DNA of 64,000 nucleotides from a cf. Phormidesmis sp. LEGE 11477 (lineage in GTDB: Bacteria; Cyanobacteriota; Cyanobacteriia; Phormidesmidales; Phormidesmidaceae), in contig NZ_JADEXO010000001.1 in the NCBI RefSeq assembly GCF_015207105.1, forward strand, positions 62,001-126,000. Direction: 5' to 3'. Below, piece by piece: positions 7,841 to 17,640 of the stretch. Each line of letters starts with the position of its first letter. Within the stretch, counting starts at the first letter, position 1. Below the pieces are notes generated by a model. The model saw only the letters and a list, made by a program, of their open reading frames with translations. It searched no databases and had not been told where the DNA came from. The translations under genes and the position numbers were made by a program.

Positions 7841-10800
7841 ATGTTCAATATTTCTGAATGGTCAATCCGGCGTCCGGTGCCGACGATTGTTTTATTTCTG
7901 GTGCTGACGATTACAGGTCTAGTTGCTTTTGGCAATCTAGGTATCGACGCCAACCCCAACATTGATGTGCCAGCAGTGCTGGTGCGGGTGAATCAGACGG
8001 GGGCTGGCCCTGCCGAAATGGAAAACCAGATCACCAGGAAGATTGAAGATGCTGTCGCTGGTCTTGGCAATATTGACTCGCTGACCTCGACTGTCAGCGA
8101 CGGTTCGTCGGAGACGGTAATCGAATTTAACCTGGGAGTGGATACTAACCAGGCCACTAATGATGTGCGCGATGCGGTTACCCGGATTCGACAGGATTTC
8201 CCAGAAGATGCCAGCGATCCGACTGTGCGACGGCTAGAGTTTTCTGGCGGGCCTGTTGTCATCTATACCGTCGGCTCAGATCGGCGCTCTGTTGAGGAAA
8301 TTAGCGATCTGGTCGATAGAGAAATTAGCCGCAAGCTGCTGGCGGCAGAAGGCGTCGCCAGGGTCGATCGCGTCGGCGGCGTTGATCGGGAGATCCGCGT
8401 CAATCTCGATCCAGATCAGCTCAACGCCCTAGAGATTACAGCGACTGAGGTAAACAATCAGATTCGTCAGTTTAATATCAACTTGCCAGGTGGACGTAGC
8501 GATATCGCAGGCGTAGAGCAGGGCATTCGAACGTTGGGCAGTGCCGAGACGGTGGATGAATTGCGATCGCTGCAAATTGTCTTGCCATCTGGAGGAACCG
8601 CACCGCTTAGTAGCTTGGGGTCGGTCGAAGATGACTTTGGCGAAATTCGTCAGTCTGCCTATCTAAATGGTCAGCCAGTAGTGGGCTTTCGGGTCTACCG
8701 CAGCAAAGGCAGTGTCGTAGTGACAGTAGAAGACTCGGTCTCAGAGGCGATCGCGGAGCTGGAGCAAACGCTGCCAGACGATATCACTTTCGAGCTGACA
8801 TACACCCAGGCTACCGATATCAGAGACTCGTATCAGGCGTCTATCGATGCGCTGATCCTAGGCTGCATTTTGGCGGTGATTGTGGTTGGTCTTTTCTTAA
8901 GGAACTGGCGGACAACTCTGATTACAGCGACGGCTTTGCCCCTCTCGATTATTCCAACTTTTCTGGTTTTGCAGGCTCTAGGCTACACGCTCAACAGTAT
9001 GTCTTTGCTGGCGTTGACCTTAGCGGTTGGCAACTTAGTAGACGATGCGATCGTCGAGATTGAGAATACTGAGCGCCATATTCAGATGGGCAAGCCGCCT
9101 TTCAAGGCAGCGATTGATTCGACGGCGGAAGTGGGTCTAGCGGTGGTGACCACCACAGCAACAATTGTGGCGGTGTTTTTGCCAGTTGCTTTTATGGGGG
9201 GCATTCCTGGCCAGTTCTTCAAACCGTTTGGGGTGACGGTGGCAGTGGCGACGATGTTCTCTACGCTAGTGGCTCGGCTGGTGAGTCCGATGATGGCAGC
9301 CTATTTGCTCAAGCCAGCTACTAAAAGTGATGAAGAAAACACGGTTGTTGCCGCTGACGGTCTGCGAGTGCCACGCTACCTGCTGCCGTATCACAAACTG
9401 TTGAACACAGCGTTGAATCATCGTCTGATTACGATTGTGCTAGCGCTGCTGTTTTTTGTTGGCAGTATGAATTTGGCTCGGTTTTTGCCGACTAGCTTGT
9501 TTGATTCGGGGAATACCAGTCGGACCTCTATTAGCATTTCGCTGCCGCCGGGAACGACTTTGGGTAAAACGGAGGCGGTGAGCGATCGCATTACCAATCT
9601 GCTGCTCTCTAAACCTGCGACAGAAGACGTGTTTATCACTAACACACCGGGTGATGCCTCCGCTTCAGTGCAGCTAAAGCCCAAGAATGAACGGGTAGAG
9701 CGCAGCACTTACGAGGAGGAGCTACGCAAAGAATTTCAAGATATTCCGGGCATTAGAATTAACTTTGTCAGTCAGGGTGCTGGCGGCGGCAGCAAAGACT
9801 ATGAATTGGTGCTAACGGGCGAGAACCCTGAGCTGCTGACGCAAACCGCCCAAGACCTCACTCAGCAGATGCGCCAGATACCGGGCATGGTTGAAGTGAA
9901 CTCGACCGCTTCGCTGGTGCAGCCAGAAGTTTTGATCCGGCCCGATCCGGCTAGGGCCGCAGATTTGGGCGTGTCGGTCAGCAGCATTGCCCGGACAGCA
10001 TCTCTAGCAACTCTAGGGGATAGTGAATCGAACCTAGCTGATTTTGACATTGGCGATCGCCAGATTCCTATTCGCGTGCGGTTAGCACCAGAAGCCGTTG
10101 ACGACCTCAGCACCTTAGAGAATCTGCAGGTGCCCGGTCAAAATGGTCAAATGGTGCCGCTAATTGCCGTTGCTGACATTAGCTTTGGCAGTGGACCCGC
10201 TCAGATTGATCGCTTCAATCGCTCTCGTCAGATCACCGTCGGGGCCAACCTCCAGGGCATTACGCTGGGCCAAGCCATCGAGGCCGTCGGCGAGCTGCCC
10301 GTCATGCAGAACCTACCTGATGGCGTCAGAGAGCAGTCTACGGGCGACGCTGAGATCCAGCAGGAAGTCTTTAGTCGGTTTGGCTTAGCGCTAGGAACGG
10401 CGATCTTGATGATCTACGCCGTTTTGGTGCTGTTGTACAACGACTTTTTGTATCCTATTGCGGTGATGATGGCGCTGCCGCTGTGCGTTGGCGGGGCGCT
10501 GATGGGGCTGTTGATTGCTCAAAAGCCGATGGGACTGTTTGCCCTGATTGGCATTGTGCTGTTGATTGGTCTGGTGACAAAGAACTCAATTTTGCTGGTG
10601 GACTATGCGCTAATTGCCCTAAGAGAAGGCAAGTCACGGCGGCAGGCCGTGATAGAAGCGGGCATTACTCGGCTACGCCCGATTTTGATGACTTCGATTT
10701 CAACCGTGGCCGGGATGGTGCCAATTGCGCTAGAGCTAGGCGCTGGTGGTGAGACGCGCAGTCCGATGGCGATCGCAGTCATTGGTGGCTTCTCAACCTC

Positions 10801-10939
10801 TACGCTGCTAACGCTGGTGGTGATCCCTGTCTTCTTTACCTATATCAGCGGAGCCAGAAGCCGAACGGCGAGGGTGCTGAGTAGAACGACCGGAATCGGT
10901 AGACCTGAGGTGGTTGGGGACACGGTGCCTGCGCCCTAG
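7841..10939 (+). CDS. RND-family efflux pump, AcrB/HAE1-like
   Basis: A full-length 1032-residue inner-membrane proton-driven exporter. It starts with the diagnostic [17 protein letters not shown] helix and has two large periplasmic loops and twelve membrane helices in two halves. The proton-relay helix TM4 carries [13 protein letters not shown], keeping the paired aspartates, and TM10 carries [16 protein letters not shown] with the conserved lysine. It assembles as a trimer with the adaptor encoded just upstream. The sequence fits the multidrug/hydrophobe class better than the heavy-metal CusA class, since I see no methionine clusters. The substrate is unknown. Confidence 0.92.
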   Translation: MFNISEWSIRRPVPTIVLFLVLTITGLVAFGNLGIDANPNIDVPAVLVRVNQTGAGPAEMENQITRKIEDAVAGLGNIDSLTSTVSDGSSETVIEFNLGVDTNQATNDVRDAVTRIRQDFPEDASDPTVRRLEFSGGPVVIYTVGSDRRSVEEISDLVDREISRKLLAAEGVARVDRVGGVDREIRVNLDPDQLNALEITATEVNNQIRQFNINLPGGRSDIAGVEQGIRTLGSAETVDELRSLQIVLPSGGTAPLSSLGSVEDDFGEIRQSAYLNGQPVVGFRVYRSKGSVVVTVEDSVSEAIAELEQTLPDDITFELTYTQATDIRDSYQASIDALILGCILAVIVVGLFLRNWRTTLITATALPLSIIPTFLVLQALGYTLNSMSLLALTLAVGNLVDDAIVEIENTERHIQMGKPPFKAAIDSTAEVGLAVVTTTATIVAVFLPVAFMGGIPGQFFKPFGVTVAVATMFSTLVARLVSPMMAAYLLKPATKSDEENTVVAADGLRVPRYLLPYHKLLNTALNHRLITIVLALLFFVGSMNLARFLPTSLFDSGNTSRTSISISLPPGTTLGKTEAVSDRITNLLLSKPATEDVFITNTPGDASASVQLKPKNERVERSTYEEELRKEFQDIPGIRINFVSQGAGGGSKDYELVLTGENPELLTQTAQDLTQQMRQIPGMVEVNSTASLVQPEVLIRPDPARAADLGVSVSSIARTASLATLGDSESNLADFDIGDRQIPIRVRLAPEAVDDLSTLENLQVPGQNGQMVPLIAVADISFGSGPAQIDRFNRSRQITVGANLQGITLGQAIEAVGELPVMQNLPDGVREQSTGDAEIQQEVFSRFGLALGTAILMIYAVLVLLYNDFLYPIAVMMALPLCVGGALMGLLIAQKPMGLFALIGIVLLIGLVTKNSILLVDYALIALREGKSRRQAVIEAGITRLRPILMTSISTVAGMVPIALELGAGGETRSPMAIAVIGGFSTSTLLTLVVIPVFFTYISGARSRTARVLSRTTGIGRPEVVGDTVPAP

Positions 10940-11002
10940 CAGTTTCAAGCGGCGTTTTCAGGAGTGTTTTCAACTTCGCACCAGCTCAGCGACTACACAA
11001 TA

Positions 11003-11008
11003 TATAAT
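11003..11008 (+). promoter_or_regulatory. Possible -10 element of trpB
   Basis: A consensus TATAAT lies 20-30 bases before the trpB start. No convincing -35 hexamer sits at the right distance, so this is a partial match. Confidence 0.4.
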
Positions 11009-11027
11009 GGGGGACTTGTAAAATTAG

Positions 11028-12296
11028 GTGATCGCTGTGACTGTAACGCCTCTTACTAAACCGACTGCCTCTATCGATGACAAACCGCTTTCGCCAGCAG
11101 CGCGCCCCGATTCATTCGGTCGCTTTGGCCGCTTCGGCGGGAAGTACGTGCCCGAGACCTTGATGCCGGCGTTAAAGGAACTAGAGGAAGCCTACTATCG
11201 ATATCGGCAGGAAGCCGATTTTCAAGCGGAACTAGCCGGGCTGCTAAAAGATTATGTCGGTCGAGCGAACCCTCTATATTTTGCGGAGCGCCTGACAGAA
11301 TACTATGCAAAAGCAGACGGTAGCGGGCCGCAGATTTATCTAAAGCGCGAAGATCTAAACCACACAGGCGCACACAAGATCAACAACGCCCTAGGTCAGG
11401 TTTTGCTGGCGAAGCGAATGGGTAAAAAGCGAGTAATTGCCGAGACGGGGGCGGGCCAGCACGGCGTAGCCACAGCGACAGTCTGCGCTCGCTTTGGCCT
11501 AGAGTGCATCGTTTACATGGGCGTAGAAGATATGCGGCGACAGGAGCTGAATGTCTTTCGGATGCGGCTGATGGGAGCCACGGTCAGTCCGGTAAGTGCC
11601 GGTAGCGGTACGCTCAAAGACGCGACCTCAGAGGCTATTCGAGACTGGGTGACAAATGTAGAAACCACACACTACATTTTGGGTTCAGTAGCAGGGCCAC
11701 ATCCGTATCCAATGATGGTGCGAGACTTCCATGGCGTGATTGGGTCGGAGACTCGGGCGCAAAGTCTAGAGAAGTGGGGTGGCACACCCGATGTGTTGCT
11801 AGCCTGTGTGGGCGGTGGCTCAAATGCAATGGGCTTGTTCCATGAGTTTGTTCAAGAGACTGATATTCGCCTAATCGGTATCGAAGCCGCTGGTGAAGGC
11901 GCTGAAACCCAAAAGCATGCGGCGACATTGACGAAGGGTCGCCCTGGCGTGCTACATGGCGCGATGAGCTATCTGCTGCAAGATGGTGAAGGTCAGGTGA
12001 CTGAGGCGCATTCGATCAGTGCTGGGCTAGATTATCCTGGCGTCGGCCCAGAGCACAGCTATTTCAAGGACTTGGGCCGGGCGGAATATTACAGCGTGAC
12101 GGATGCTGAGGCGCTAGAGGCATTTCAGCTCGTGTCTAGATTGGAGGGAATTATCCCGGCGCTAGAGACGGCTCATGCGTTTGCTTATCTAGAGACGCTG
12201 TGTCCAACTTTGACTAGCGAGAAAGTTGTGATTAATTGTTCTGGGCGCGGCGATAAAGATGTCCAGACAGTGGCGAAAGTGCTGAAGTTTGACTAA
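11028..12296 (+). CDS. trpB: Tryptophan synthase beta chain
   Basis: TrpB condenses indole with serine to make tryptophan, using pyridoxal phosphate, in a complex with TrpA. The sequence has the family N-terminus ([19 protein letters not shown]) and the PLP-binding lysine in HTGAHKINN (about K117). It also has the [13 protein letters not shown] segment, the phosphate-binding [10 protein letters not shown] loop, and the C-terminal CSGRGDKD motif. The length is normal for the short, TrpA-dependent type. The annotated start is GTG at 11028; a GTG at 11037 gives the more usual short leader. trpA is not adjacent, as in many cyanobacteria where trp genes are scattered. A strong hairpin follows at 12305-12357. 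Confidence 0.97.
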   Translation: MIAVTVTPLTKPTASIDDKPLSPAARPDSFGRFGRFGGKYVPETLMPALKELEEAYYRYRQEADFQAELAGLLKDYVGRANPLYFAERLTEYYAKADGSGPQIYLKREDLNHTGAHKINNALGQVLLAKRMGKKRVIAETGAGQHGVATATVCARFGLECIVYMGVEDMRRQELNVFRMRLMGATVSPVSAGSGTLKDATSEAIRDWVTNVETTHYILGSVAGPHPYPMMVRDFHGVIGSETRAQSLEKWGGTPDVLLACVGGGSNAMGLFHEFVQETDIRLIGIEAAGEGAETQKHAATLTKGRPGVLHGAMSYLLQDGEGQVTEAHSISAGLDYPGVGPEHSYFKDLGRAEYYSVTDAEALEAFQLVSRLEGIIPALETAHAFAYLETLCPTLTSEKVVINCSGRGDKDVQTVAKVLKFD

Positions 12297-12304
12297 GCAT
12301 GGTC

Positions 12305-12357
12305 GCGTTTCTCTAGTGCATTGTTTCTCTGAGGTAGGAGATGCATTAGAGAAACGC
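12305..12357 (+). terminator. Long hairpin after trpB
   Basis: Two 17-base arms (12305-12321 and 12341-12357) pair at 16 of 17 positions around a 19-base loop. No T-run follows on the plus strand, so it is not a textbook intrinsic terminator. It could stop transcription, stabilise the trpB transcript end, or be a small palindromic element. Confidence 0.55.
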
Positions 12358-12418
12358 AAGTCACTTGGCTTGTTGCTAGGTTTGTTGTTTGGTTTGTTGT
12401 TTTGGGGGAAGAGCCGGG

Positions 12419-13042
12419 GTGGAGAATTTTGAAGTGTGCGATCGCGATCTCACTCCGCAGTTGCTAGAACGGTATCTGCAAGCTGATGCGATCGCGATAG
12501 ATACTGAAACGATGGGTCTCAATCCAAGGCGCGATCGCCTCTGCCTTATTCAGCTCTGTGACCCTGATGGCTACGTCAGCGCCATCCGAGTAGAACGGGG
12601 ACAGAGCTCAGCGCCAAACCTAAAGCAGCTACTAGAAGCTGACAATATTACCAAGATATTTCACTTTGCCCGGTTTGATCTAGCTACCCTGCAGCATCAT
12701 CTTGGCATTGTAACAGCGCCAGTATTCTGCACCAAAATTGCTAGTAAGATTGCTCGTACCTACAGCCCTAGTCACGGCCTGAAATCTTTGGTCAAAGAGC
12801 TGATTGGCATAGAGTTAGATAAGTCACAGCAAAGCTCTGATTGGGGCAATGCGGCTGCGCTGAGCGACGAGCAGCTAAGCTATGCGGCAAATGATGTTCG
12901 CTACCTGCATACGCTGCGCGCCCAGCTGACAGAGATGCTGAAAAGAGAAGAGCGATGGCTTCTAGCAGACCAGTGTCTAAACTGCTTGCCTGTCTTTGTA
13001 GAACTAGATTTGAGACAGTTCGGCAGCGTTTTTGAGCATTAA
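12419..13042 (+). CDS. RNase D-like 3'-5' exonuclease (DEDD family)
   Basis: This is a 207-residue single-domain DnaQ-like exonuclease. Exo I is AIDTETMGLNPRRDRLCLIQ, with the metal-binding Asp and Glu. Exo II lies around KIFHFARFDLATL. Exo III is YAANDVRYLH, with the Tyr-x3-Asp of the DEDDy class. It lacks the HRDC domains of full RNase D, a short form common in cyanobacteria. Known relatives trim structured RNA 3' ends. I chose GTG at 12419, preceded by a GGGGGAAGAG stretch, over a TTG at 12389 that would add an atypical VCCFGG leader. Confidence 0.82.
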   Translation: MENFEVCDRDLTPQLLERYLQADAIAIDTETMGLNPRRDRLCLIQLCDPDGYVSAIRVERGQSSAPNLKQLLEADNITKIFHFARFDLATLQHHLGIVTAPVFCTKIASKIARTYSPSHGLKSLVKELIGIELDKSQQSSDWGNAAALSDEQLSYAANDVRYLHTLRAQLTEMLKREERWLLADQCLNCLPVFVELDLRQFGSVFEH

Positions 13043-13096
13043 TTAGTTTTGCTACGGGCTCTTGAGAGCTAGCTTCGTCCAGAGGAAGTCATTGTT

Positions 13097-13648
13097 TTGC
13101 CAGTTGAGGTAGTTGATTATGATGCGACCTGGCCCAAGAAGTTTGAGGCGCTGAAACTGGGCCTGTGGCCAGCGGTACGAGATGTTGCGCTAACGATAGA
13201 GCATGTCGGCAGTACGGCTGTGCCAGGGCTAGCGGCCAAGCCTGTCATTGATATCGATATTGTCGTTCAAGATCGCACTCGTCTACTGATAGCGATCACA
13301 CGACTGACTGATCTAGATTACATTCATCGTGGGAATCTTGGCATAGAAGGCAGAGAGGCTTTTCTGTCGCCGTCCGATACCGTTGCCCACCATCTCTATG
13401 TCTGTTTATTTAACAGTCCTGGATTGAACAATCATTTGACAGTTCGAGATTATCTGCGGCTTCATTCTGATGCTGCAAGTGCCTACGGAAGTCTCAAACA
13501 ACATCTGGCGCAGGCGTTTCCGCGCGATATAGACGGCTATATCGCTGCCAAAACAGACTTTATTTTGAAGATACTTCAGACTGCGGGCTTTTCGCCAGAT
13601 GCGCTTAAGGCGATTGAACAAACAAACAAAAGATCATCAGTCAAATAA
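13097..13648 (+). CDS. GrpB family protein (UPF0157, nucleotidyltransferase fold)
   Basis: The pattern EVVDYDATWPKKFEAL, IEHVGSTAVPGLAAKPVIDIDI and the HHLYVCLF strand identify the GrpB/UPF0157 family. These have a nucleotidyltransferase-like core with the GS and D-x-D motifs. Some relatives are fused to dephospho-CoA kinase, but the activity of stand-alone members is not established. The start is TTG, with a GAGGAAG ribosome-binding site at good spacing. The C-terminus is intact (QAFPRDIDGYIAAKTDFI). Confidence 0.85.
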   Translation: MPVEVVDYDATWPKKFEALKLGLWPAVRDVALTIEHVGSTAVPGLAAKPVIDIDIVVQDRTRLLIAITRLTDLDYIHRGNLGIEGREAFLSPSDTVAHHLYVCLFNSPGLNNHLTVRDYLRLHSDAASAYGSLKQHLAQAFPRDIDGYIAAKTDFILKILQTAGFSPDALKAIEQTNKRSSVK

Positions 13649-13782
13649 AGTTCATCCTGTTGCCAACGGAGGAGTGCTCAATAGATCAGGAGATCAGGCC
13701 GATAGCTACCTTACGCTAAACACGTACGCAATCTTCACTTTGCTATATAGAACATCGGACTGCTGGGTCAGCCTGCTAAAGC

Positions 13783-14262
13783 TTAGTCAACGGCCTCTAG
13801 TGCCTGTACTGAAAGATAAGGTCTACCAGCATATGCTTCTGCAACTTCTGGCGCTAGCTCAACGTCGTAGGCCGCTTTGATAGCCGCTTCATCTAGATCT
13901 AAAATCTCGCCTGTCACCTCTATATTTGTGCCAACCTCAGGAATAGGAAAGTTTGTGATTGCCAGAAGCTCTGCACCACGAAGGGATTCTATATCGTAGA
14001 CAGTAAAAATGTTCGGTGAGATGACCTCAGTGATTTCAGTGCTAACAGTCACAGTTTCTCCAATCAAATCGCTCACATCAGAAGAGCCCTCGCCCACCTC
14101 AGCACCTGCTGGCACGTCAGCCTGTTCGGTAGGTGTAGAGACATCAGCCTCAACATTATCCAGAGTCGGTTCACCTCCACAGGCTGCTAGAGATAATGCC
14201 GCAGCCGCCAAGATAGCGGAACCAAACTTCTTTTGCCTAGCTGTATAAAACATATAATTCAC
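13783..14262 (-). CDS. Lipoprotein, single-domain member of a divergent pair
   Basis: A signal peptide ending in the lipobox LAAC predicts a lipid-anchored protein. An acidic, threonine/proline-rich linker follows, then one compact all-beta domain (LIGETVTVSTEITEVISPNIFTV). The motif GETVxVxxExxxxxxxxxF, a later LxITNFP segment and VTGEIxxL suggest an OB-like fold. The same domain occurs twice in the lipoprotein encoded divergently at 14658. I do not recognise a named function; OB-like lipoproteins can bind ligands or other envelope proteins. Confidence 0.75.
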   Translation of the reverse strand: MNYMFYTARQKKFGSAILAAAALSLAACGGEPTLDNVEADVSTPTEQADVPAGAEVGEGSSDVSDLIGETVTVSTEITEVISPNIFTVYDIESLRGAELLAITNFPIPEVGTNIEVTGEILDLDEAAIKAAYDVELAPEVAEAYAGRPYLSVQALEAVD

Positions 14263-14657
14263 TAATTAAATTAGTACTTACAACAATTTTCACCGTACAT
14301 TGCTTTTGAATGGCCACACTGCACCTAACGATAGAACTTACAGCAACACTTCGTCGGTTATCACGCAAGATGCTCGAACTACTACGATGACTTAAGTATA
14401 GAGTTATCGTAGTAGAAGCCCGCTAAACAAGCGTTCTATTGGTACAAACTTCTTGGGTACAAACTTTTTGAAAGCCGGGTCAGTATCTTTCTAGCAGCTT
14501 GAATTACATTCTTGTAACTTTATAGATTTTGTTTATTAATTACATTCTCGTAACTTTTCAGCTTTTTCAAGAGCTATCCTCCTATCGGCAGAAGCCTTAG
14601 AAGATTGTGCTTGTTTACTCTCAAAGCGAACGTCTATGTTAAGGATAGTTAGCACTA
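14263..14657. promoter_or_regulatory. Repeat-rich divergent intergenic region between paired lipoproteins
   Basis: This 395-base region has no gene. It contains an imperfect palindrome (arms 14379-14391 and 14403-14415, 12 of 13 paired) and a tandem duplicate of about 14-15 bases at 14441-14469. It also has two 20-base direct repeats of AATTACATTCTTGTAACTTT type (14502-14521 and 14538-14557, one mismatch). Two promoters must face outward from here. The spaced direct repeats look like operator sites, which is inference. Confidence 0.5.
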
Positions 14658-15461
14658 ATGATAAGTTCCAAGAAAAAGTTTCCCCGGCAGTACGCTATTG
14701 GTTTGCTGTTAGCCGCTTCTATGACTGTAGTGGCCGCTTGCTCTGAAACACCTTCGGAGGTGACTACGCAAGAAGAAGCCACAGAAAACGTCACTACTGA
14801 AGAAATTTCTAGCGGTGCTGAGGGACTGATTGGAGAGACTGTCTCAGTTCGAGCAGAGGTTGAGGAAGCCGTTGATGAAACTTCCTTTCTGCTAGAAGAC
14901 GATCAGCTCTTTGGTGGCGAAGATGTTCTAGTCATCAACGCTTCTGGCGAACCGTTTGTGCTAACCGAAGGCGATGATACGCCAGTTCAGGTGACTGGAG
15001 AGGTTCAGCAGCTTGTTGTGGCTGAATTTGAGACTGAGTACGGCCTAGATCTCGATCCAACCCTGTACGCTGATTACGAAGATCGCCCTGTTGTAGTTGC
15101 TCAATCTATTGCACTCTCTCCTGATCCAGGTGATATCACTAGCAACCCAGAGCAGTATTACAATCAGAGAATTGCTGTTGCAGGTGAGATTGAAGACAAG
15201 CTCGATGACAACACGTTCACACTAGATGAAGAAGAGCTATTTGGCGGAGATGACTTACTGGTCATATCCAATATGCCTTCGCCTCAAGCTCAGGACGGTG
15301 AAAAGGTGACTGTGACTGGCGTACTGCGCCCCTATATCAAAGCTGACTTTGAGACTGACTACGATCTAACTTGGGATCTTTCTATTCAAGAGCAAGTAGA
15401 AGCTGAGTATACAGAGAAGCCTGTGTTTGTTGCTGATGAAGTTTATCCTTCTGCAATGTAG
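14658..15461 (+). CDS. Lipoprotein with two tandem OB-like domains
   Basis: The signal peptide ends in the lipobox VAAC (cysteine near residue 28). An acidic Thr/Glu-rich linker leads to two copies of one domain. Copy 1 begins LIGETVSVRAEVEEAVDETSF near residue 57. Copy 2 begins YYNQRIAVAGEIEDKLDDNTF near residue 167. Both share a F-L/T-x-x-E/D-x-LFGG-D/E-D-LLVI strand, a VTGEV/VTGVL strand and a FETxYxLxxD helix. The neighbour encoded divergently carries one copy. Function is unknown; the duplication and lipid anchor suggest an envelope binding role. A strong hairpin ends the gene. Confidence 0.75.
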   Translation: MISSKKKFPRQYAIGLLLAASMTVVAACSETPSEVTTQEEATENVTTEEISSGAEGLIGETVSVRAEVEEAVDETSFLLEDDQLFGGEDVLVINASGEPFVLTEGDDTPVQVTGEVQQLVVAEFETEYGLDLDPTLYADYEDRPVVVAQSIALSPDPGDITSNPEQYYNQRIAVAGEIEDKLDDNTFTLDEEELFGGDDLLVISNMPSPQAQDGEKVTVTGVLRPYIKADFETDYDLTWDLSIQEQVEAEYTEKPVFVADEVYPSAM

Positions 15462-15527
15462 TCTGCAATGTAGAAGTAATGGTATTGCGTGCTCTATCTT
15501 ATCTACGAGAACCTAAATACATAGAAT

Positions 15528-15560
15528 AGAGCTGCCTAGTAAGTTTTGCTAGGCAGCTCT
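15528..15560 (+). terminator. Intrinsic terminator-like hairpin after the two-domain lipoprotein gene
   Basis: Perfect 12-base arms (15528-15539 and 15549-15560) enclose a 9-base loop rich in T. The following CTCTT is only weakly T-rich. The position, 66 bases after the stop, fits a terminator. Confidence 0.7.
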
Positions 15561-15716
15561 CTCTTGCGAATGAAAGCCTGATATCAGACGGTTAACTACT
15601 TAGGCGGTGACTAAGACGTACTCACAGTATTATTACGCTTAGCTATTAAAGTTCCATTTATTAGCTTGAAGTAGTTTAAAAGTTCTAGTTTAGAAATTCG
15701 CTTCATAACCTGAAAC

Positions 15717-16589
15717 ATGAAACAAGTCACTAGGGTTACGACTAATAGAATTGCGGTTGTCTTCGACTTCGATGAAACACTGACGGCTAAAGACAGCTTC
15801 GATGTTCTACTAGAAAGCTGTGAACTTGACCCAAAAAAATTTACAGAAGACCGCATTCAGCCATTGATTGACCAAGGATGGGAGAAGTATCTAGCGAGAG
15901 CTTATGCCCTTATTCAGGTGTCTCAGCAGCGAGAAGAAAAGATTACTCAGGAGACGCTAGCCAAGGTGGGTCAAGGCATTCAGCTATACAAGGAAACCGA
16001 TAAGCTCTTTGAGCGCCTACAGCAAAGGATTCATAGTATCCATGGTGATATCGAACTTGAGTTTTACCTAATCTCAGGTGGCTTTGTCGATATTCCGCGA
16101 AACACACCCATTGCTGAGAATTTTGAACATATGTGGGGCTGCGAACTGCACTACAACGAAACTGGCGCAGTAGACTTTATCAGCAGGCAGATGACGCATA
16201 CCGAGAAGACGCGCTATCTGTACTATCTTTCTAAAGGAATTAAAGAGTCTAACAATGAGAAAGATTTGATATACAACTATTCTAGTTTGCCGCCATCAGA
16301 CTTGCACGTTCCGCTCAACCAGGTAGTGTATGTGGGCGATGGCGCTTCCGATGTGCCTTGCTTTGACGTCATTCGAAAGTATGGCGGTATGTCTATCGGT
16401 ATCTATCCGGAAAGTAGCAATGCAGAGGGCTGGGAATATATGGAAAGTATTAGTAAAACGCAAAGGCTCTCTAATCTAGTATCTGCCGGGTTTGAAGATG
16501 ATTCTGAGCTGATGCAATCCCTCTATCTCTGCGTTGAGTGTATCGCTAAGCAAATTCAACTTCAGCAGCTCAGAGAAAGAGACAAATAG
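15717..16589 (+). CDS. HAD-superfamily phosphatase, phosphoserine-phosphatase-like
   Basis: HAD motif I is VVFDFDETLTAKDSF near residue 17, with both aspartates. Motif II lies in YLISGGF, and motif III/IV is VVYVGDGASDVPCFDVI. A helical cap sits between motif I and II, as in type I HADs of the SerB/MtnX group. The protein is 290 residues, longer than SerB, so the substrate cannot be named. The product is probably cytosolic. The gene stands alone, convergent with the metallophosphoesterase gene; a hairpin lies between them. Confidence 0.8.
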   Translation: MKQVTRVTTNRIAVVFDFDETLTAKDSFDVLLESCELDPKKFTEDRIQPLIDQGWEKYLARAYALIQVSQQREEKITQETLAKVGQGIQLYKETDKLFERLQQRIHSIHGDIELEFYLISGGFVDIPRNTPIAENFEHMWGCELHYNETGAVDFISRQMTHTEKTRYLYYLSKGIKESNNEKDLIYNYSSLPPSDLHVPLNQVVYVGDGASDVPCFDVIRKYGGMSIGIYPESSNAEGWEYMESISKTQRLSNLVSAGFEDDSELMQSLYLCVECIAKQIQLQQLRERDK

Positions 16590-16685
16590 TTATTGTTGAA
16601 GAGGCTGCTTACTTGACTCGTAGCTTAGTTGGCGGTGTGATCGTTAGATGTGGCAGCGATTACCTCTATTGTTGCTGTATGAAAT

Positions 16686-16728
16686 GCGATGCCTAGCCCG
16701 TATCTTTTGTTTGCCAGCTAAGCATCGC
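16686..16728. terminator. Hairpin between convergent HAD and metallophosphoesterase genes
   Basis: Arms at 16686-16696 and 16718-16728 pair at 10 of 11 positions around a 21-base loop and are followed by TTT on the plus strand. The place between two convergent genes fits a bidirectional terminator, but the loop is long. Confidence 0.4.
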
Positions 16729-16752
16729 TTTAGGTGCTAGTCTTCTTAAGCG

Positions 16753-17640
16753 CTACCTCTCTAGCGTAAAAAGTGTCATCTCTGGTGGACAGAATATACG
16801 CATTGGTACAATACTCATGCCAATCCCAATATTGACGTAGAGGTTGTTTCCTGGCTTGCCATACCCTTTTGCCCAGCCGTCTGCGTAGACTTTATCCTTC
16901 TGGGTAAATCGTAGCCATGACCACTGGGGTGAGTAAGGCACACGCATCTGTCCACCGTGAGTATGTCCGGCCACAGCTAGTGGCGCTGTATTTGCCGGAA
17001 ACAGCTCGAAGCTGTCTGGGTTGTGCATCAAGGCAATGCTAGGGCTGTTGGCCGGAATATCTGCTAAAGCGGCTTCTGCGTTGTCTCTATCAGCCCAGAG
17101 CGAATCGACAGCAGCCAGGTATAGCGGTTCGTCGCTGTCAGGCAACTGCATCACAACAGATTCATTTTCGAGTACAGGGATACCAGCGGCCTCTAGCTCA
17201 GATTTGAGGCTGTTTGCTAGCTGTGTGTCGGGCTCTGCTTTCTTATCACTCATGCCGTAGTCGTGGTTGCCTAATACCGCATAAGTTGGAATGCCTGCTT
17301 CAACGAGCGGCCTAACGATATCTACCGCTTCTCTGATCTCTTCTTCTGGGTTGGGCTTAGCATGATAGATAAAGTCTCCGCTAATCAACACAGCCGCAGG
17401 CGCTGCTTCAATCATCTGCTCAACGCTGCGACGCGCTGTGCCGACGTTGTCTCCCCACAAGCCAATCTGAAAATCTGATAGCTGACCGATTTGCTTACCT
17501 TCCCAGCTATCGGGCAAATTCGGAATTGTTGCGACCTCTTCTTTGGTATTAAGAAAACGTGGCTCGATGAATCCCCAGACTATAAGTAGGACAATCGCAC
17601 TTATAACTCCAGTCGCAGTATATTTCAGTTTTTTGTTCAT
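16753..17640 (-). CDS. Membrane-anchored metallophosphoesterase, YkuE-like with altered metal motifs
   Basis: An N-terminal signal anchor (about residues 9-24) leads to a calcineurin-like phosphoesterase expected on the outer face of the membrane. Motifs run LSDFQIGLWG (D56), ISGDFIYH (D89), AVLGNHDYG (N125-H126-D127), LMHNPDSF, and AGHTHGGQM. The usual DxH is DxQ here, and the GDxxD position is tyrosine, so the first metal site differs from standard YkuE/UDP-diacylglucosamine hydrolases. I believe a subfamily with this pattern exists, so it may be active with a different metal or substrate. The gene is single. Confidence 0.8.
   Translation of the reverse strand: MNKKLKYTATGVISAIVLLIVWGFIEPRFLNTKEEVATIPNLPDSWEGKQIGQLSDFQIGLWGDNVGTARRSVEQMIEAAPAAVLISGDFIYHAKPNPEEEIREAVDIVRPLVEAGIPTYAVLGNHDYGMSDKKAEPDTQLANSLKSELEAAGIPVLENESVVMQLPDSDEPLYLAAVDSLWADRDNAEAALADIPANSPSIALMHNPDSFELFPANTAPLAVAGHTHGGQMRVPYSPQWSWLRFTQKDKVYADGWAKGYGKPGNNLYVNIGIGMSIVPMRIFCPPEMTLFTLER

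Noticed and set aside
13599-13880. Open frame overlapping the ends of the GrpB and lipoprotein genes
   Set aside because: It overlaps two well-supported genes in other frames and its translation looks random.
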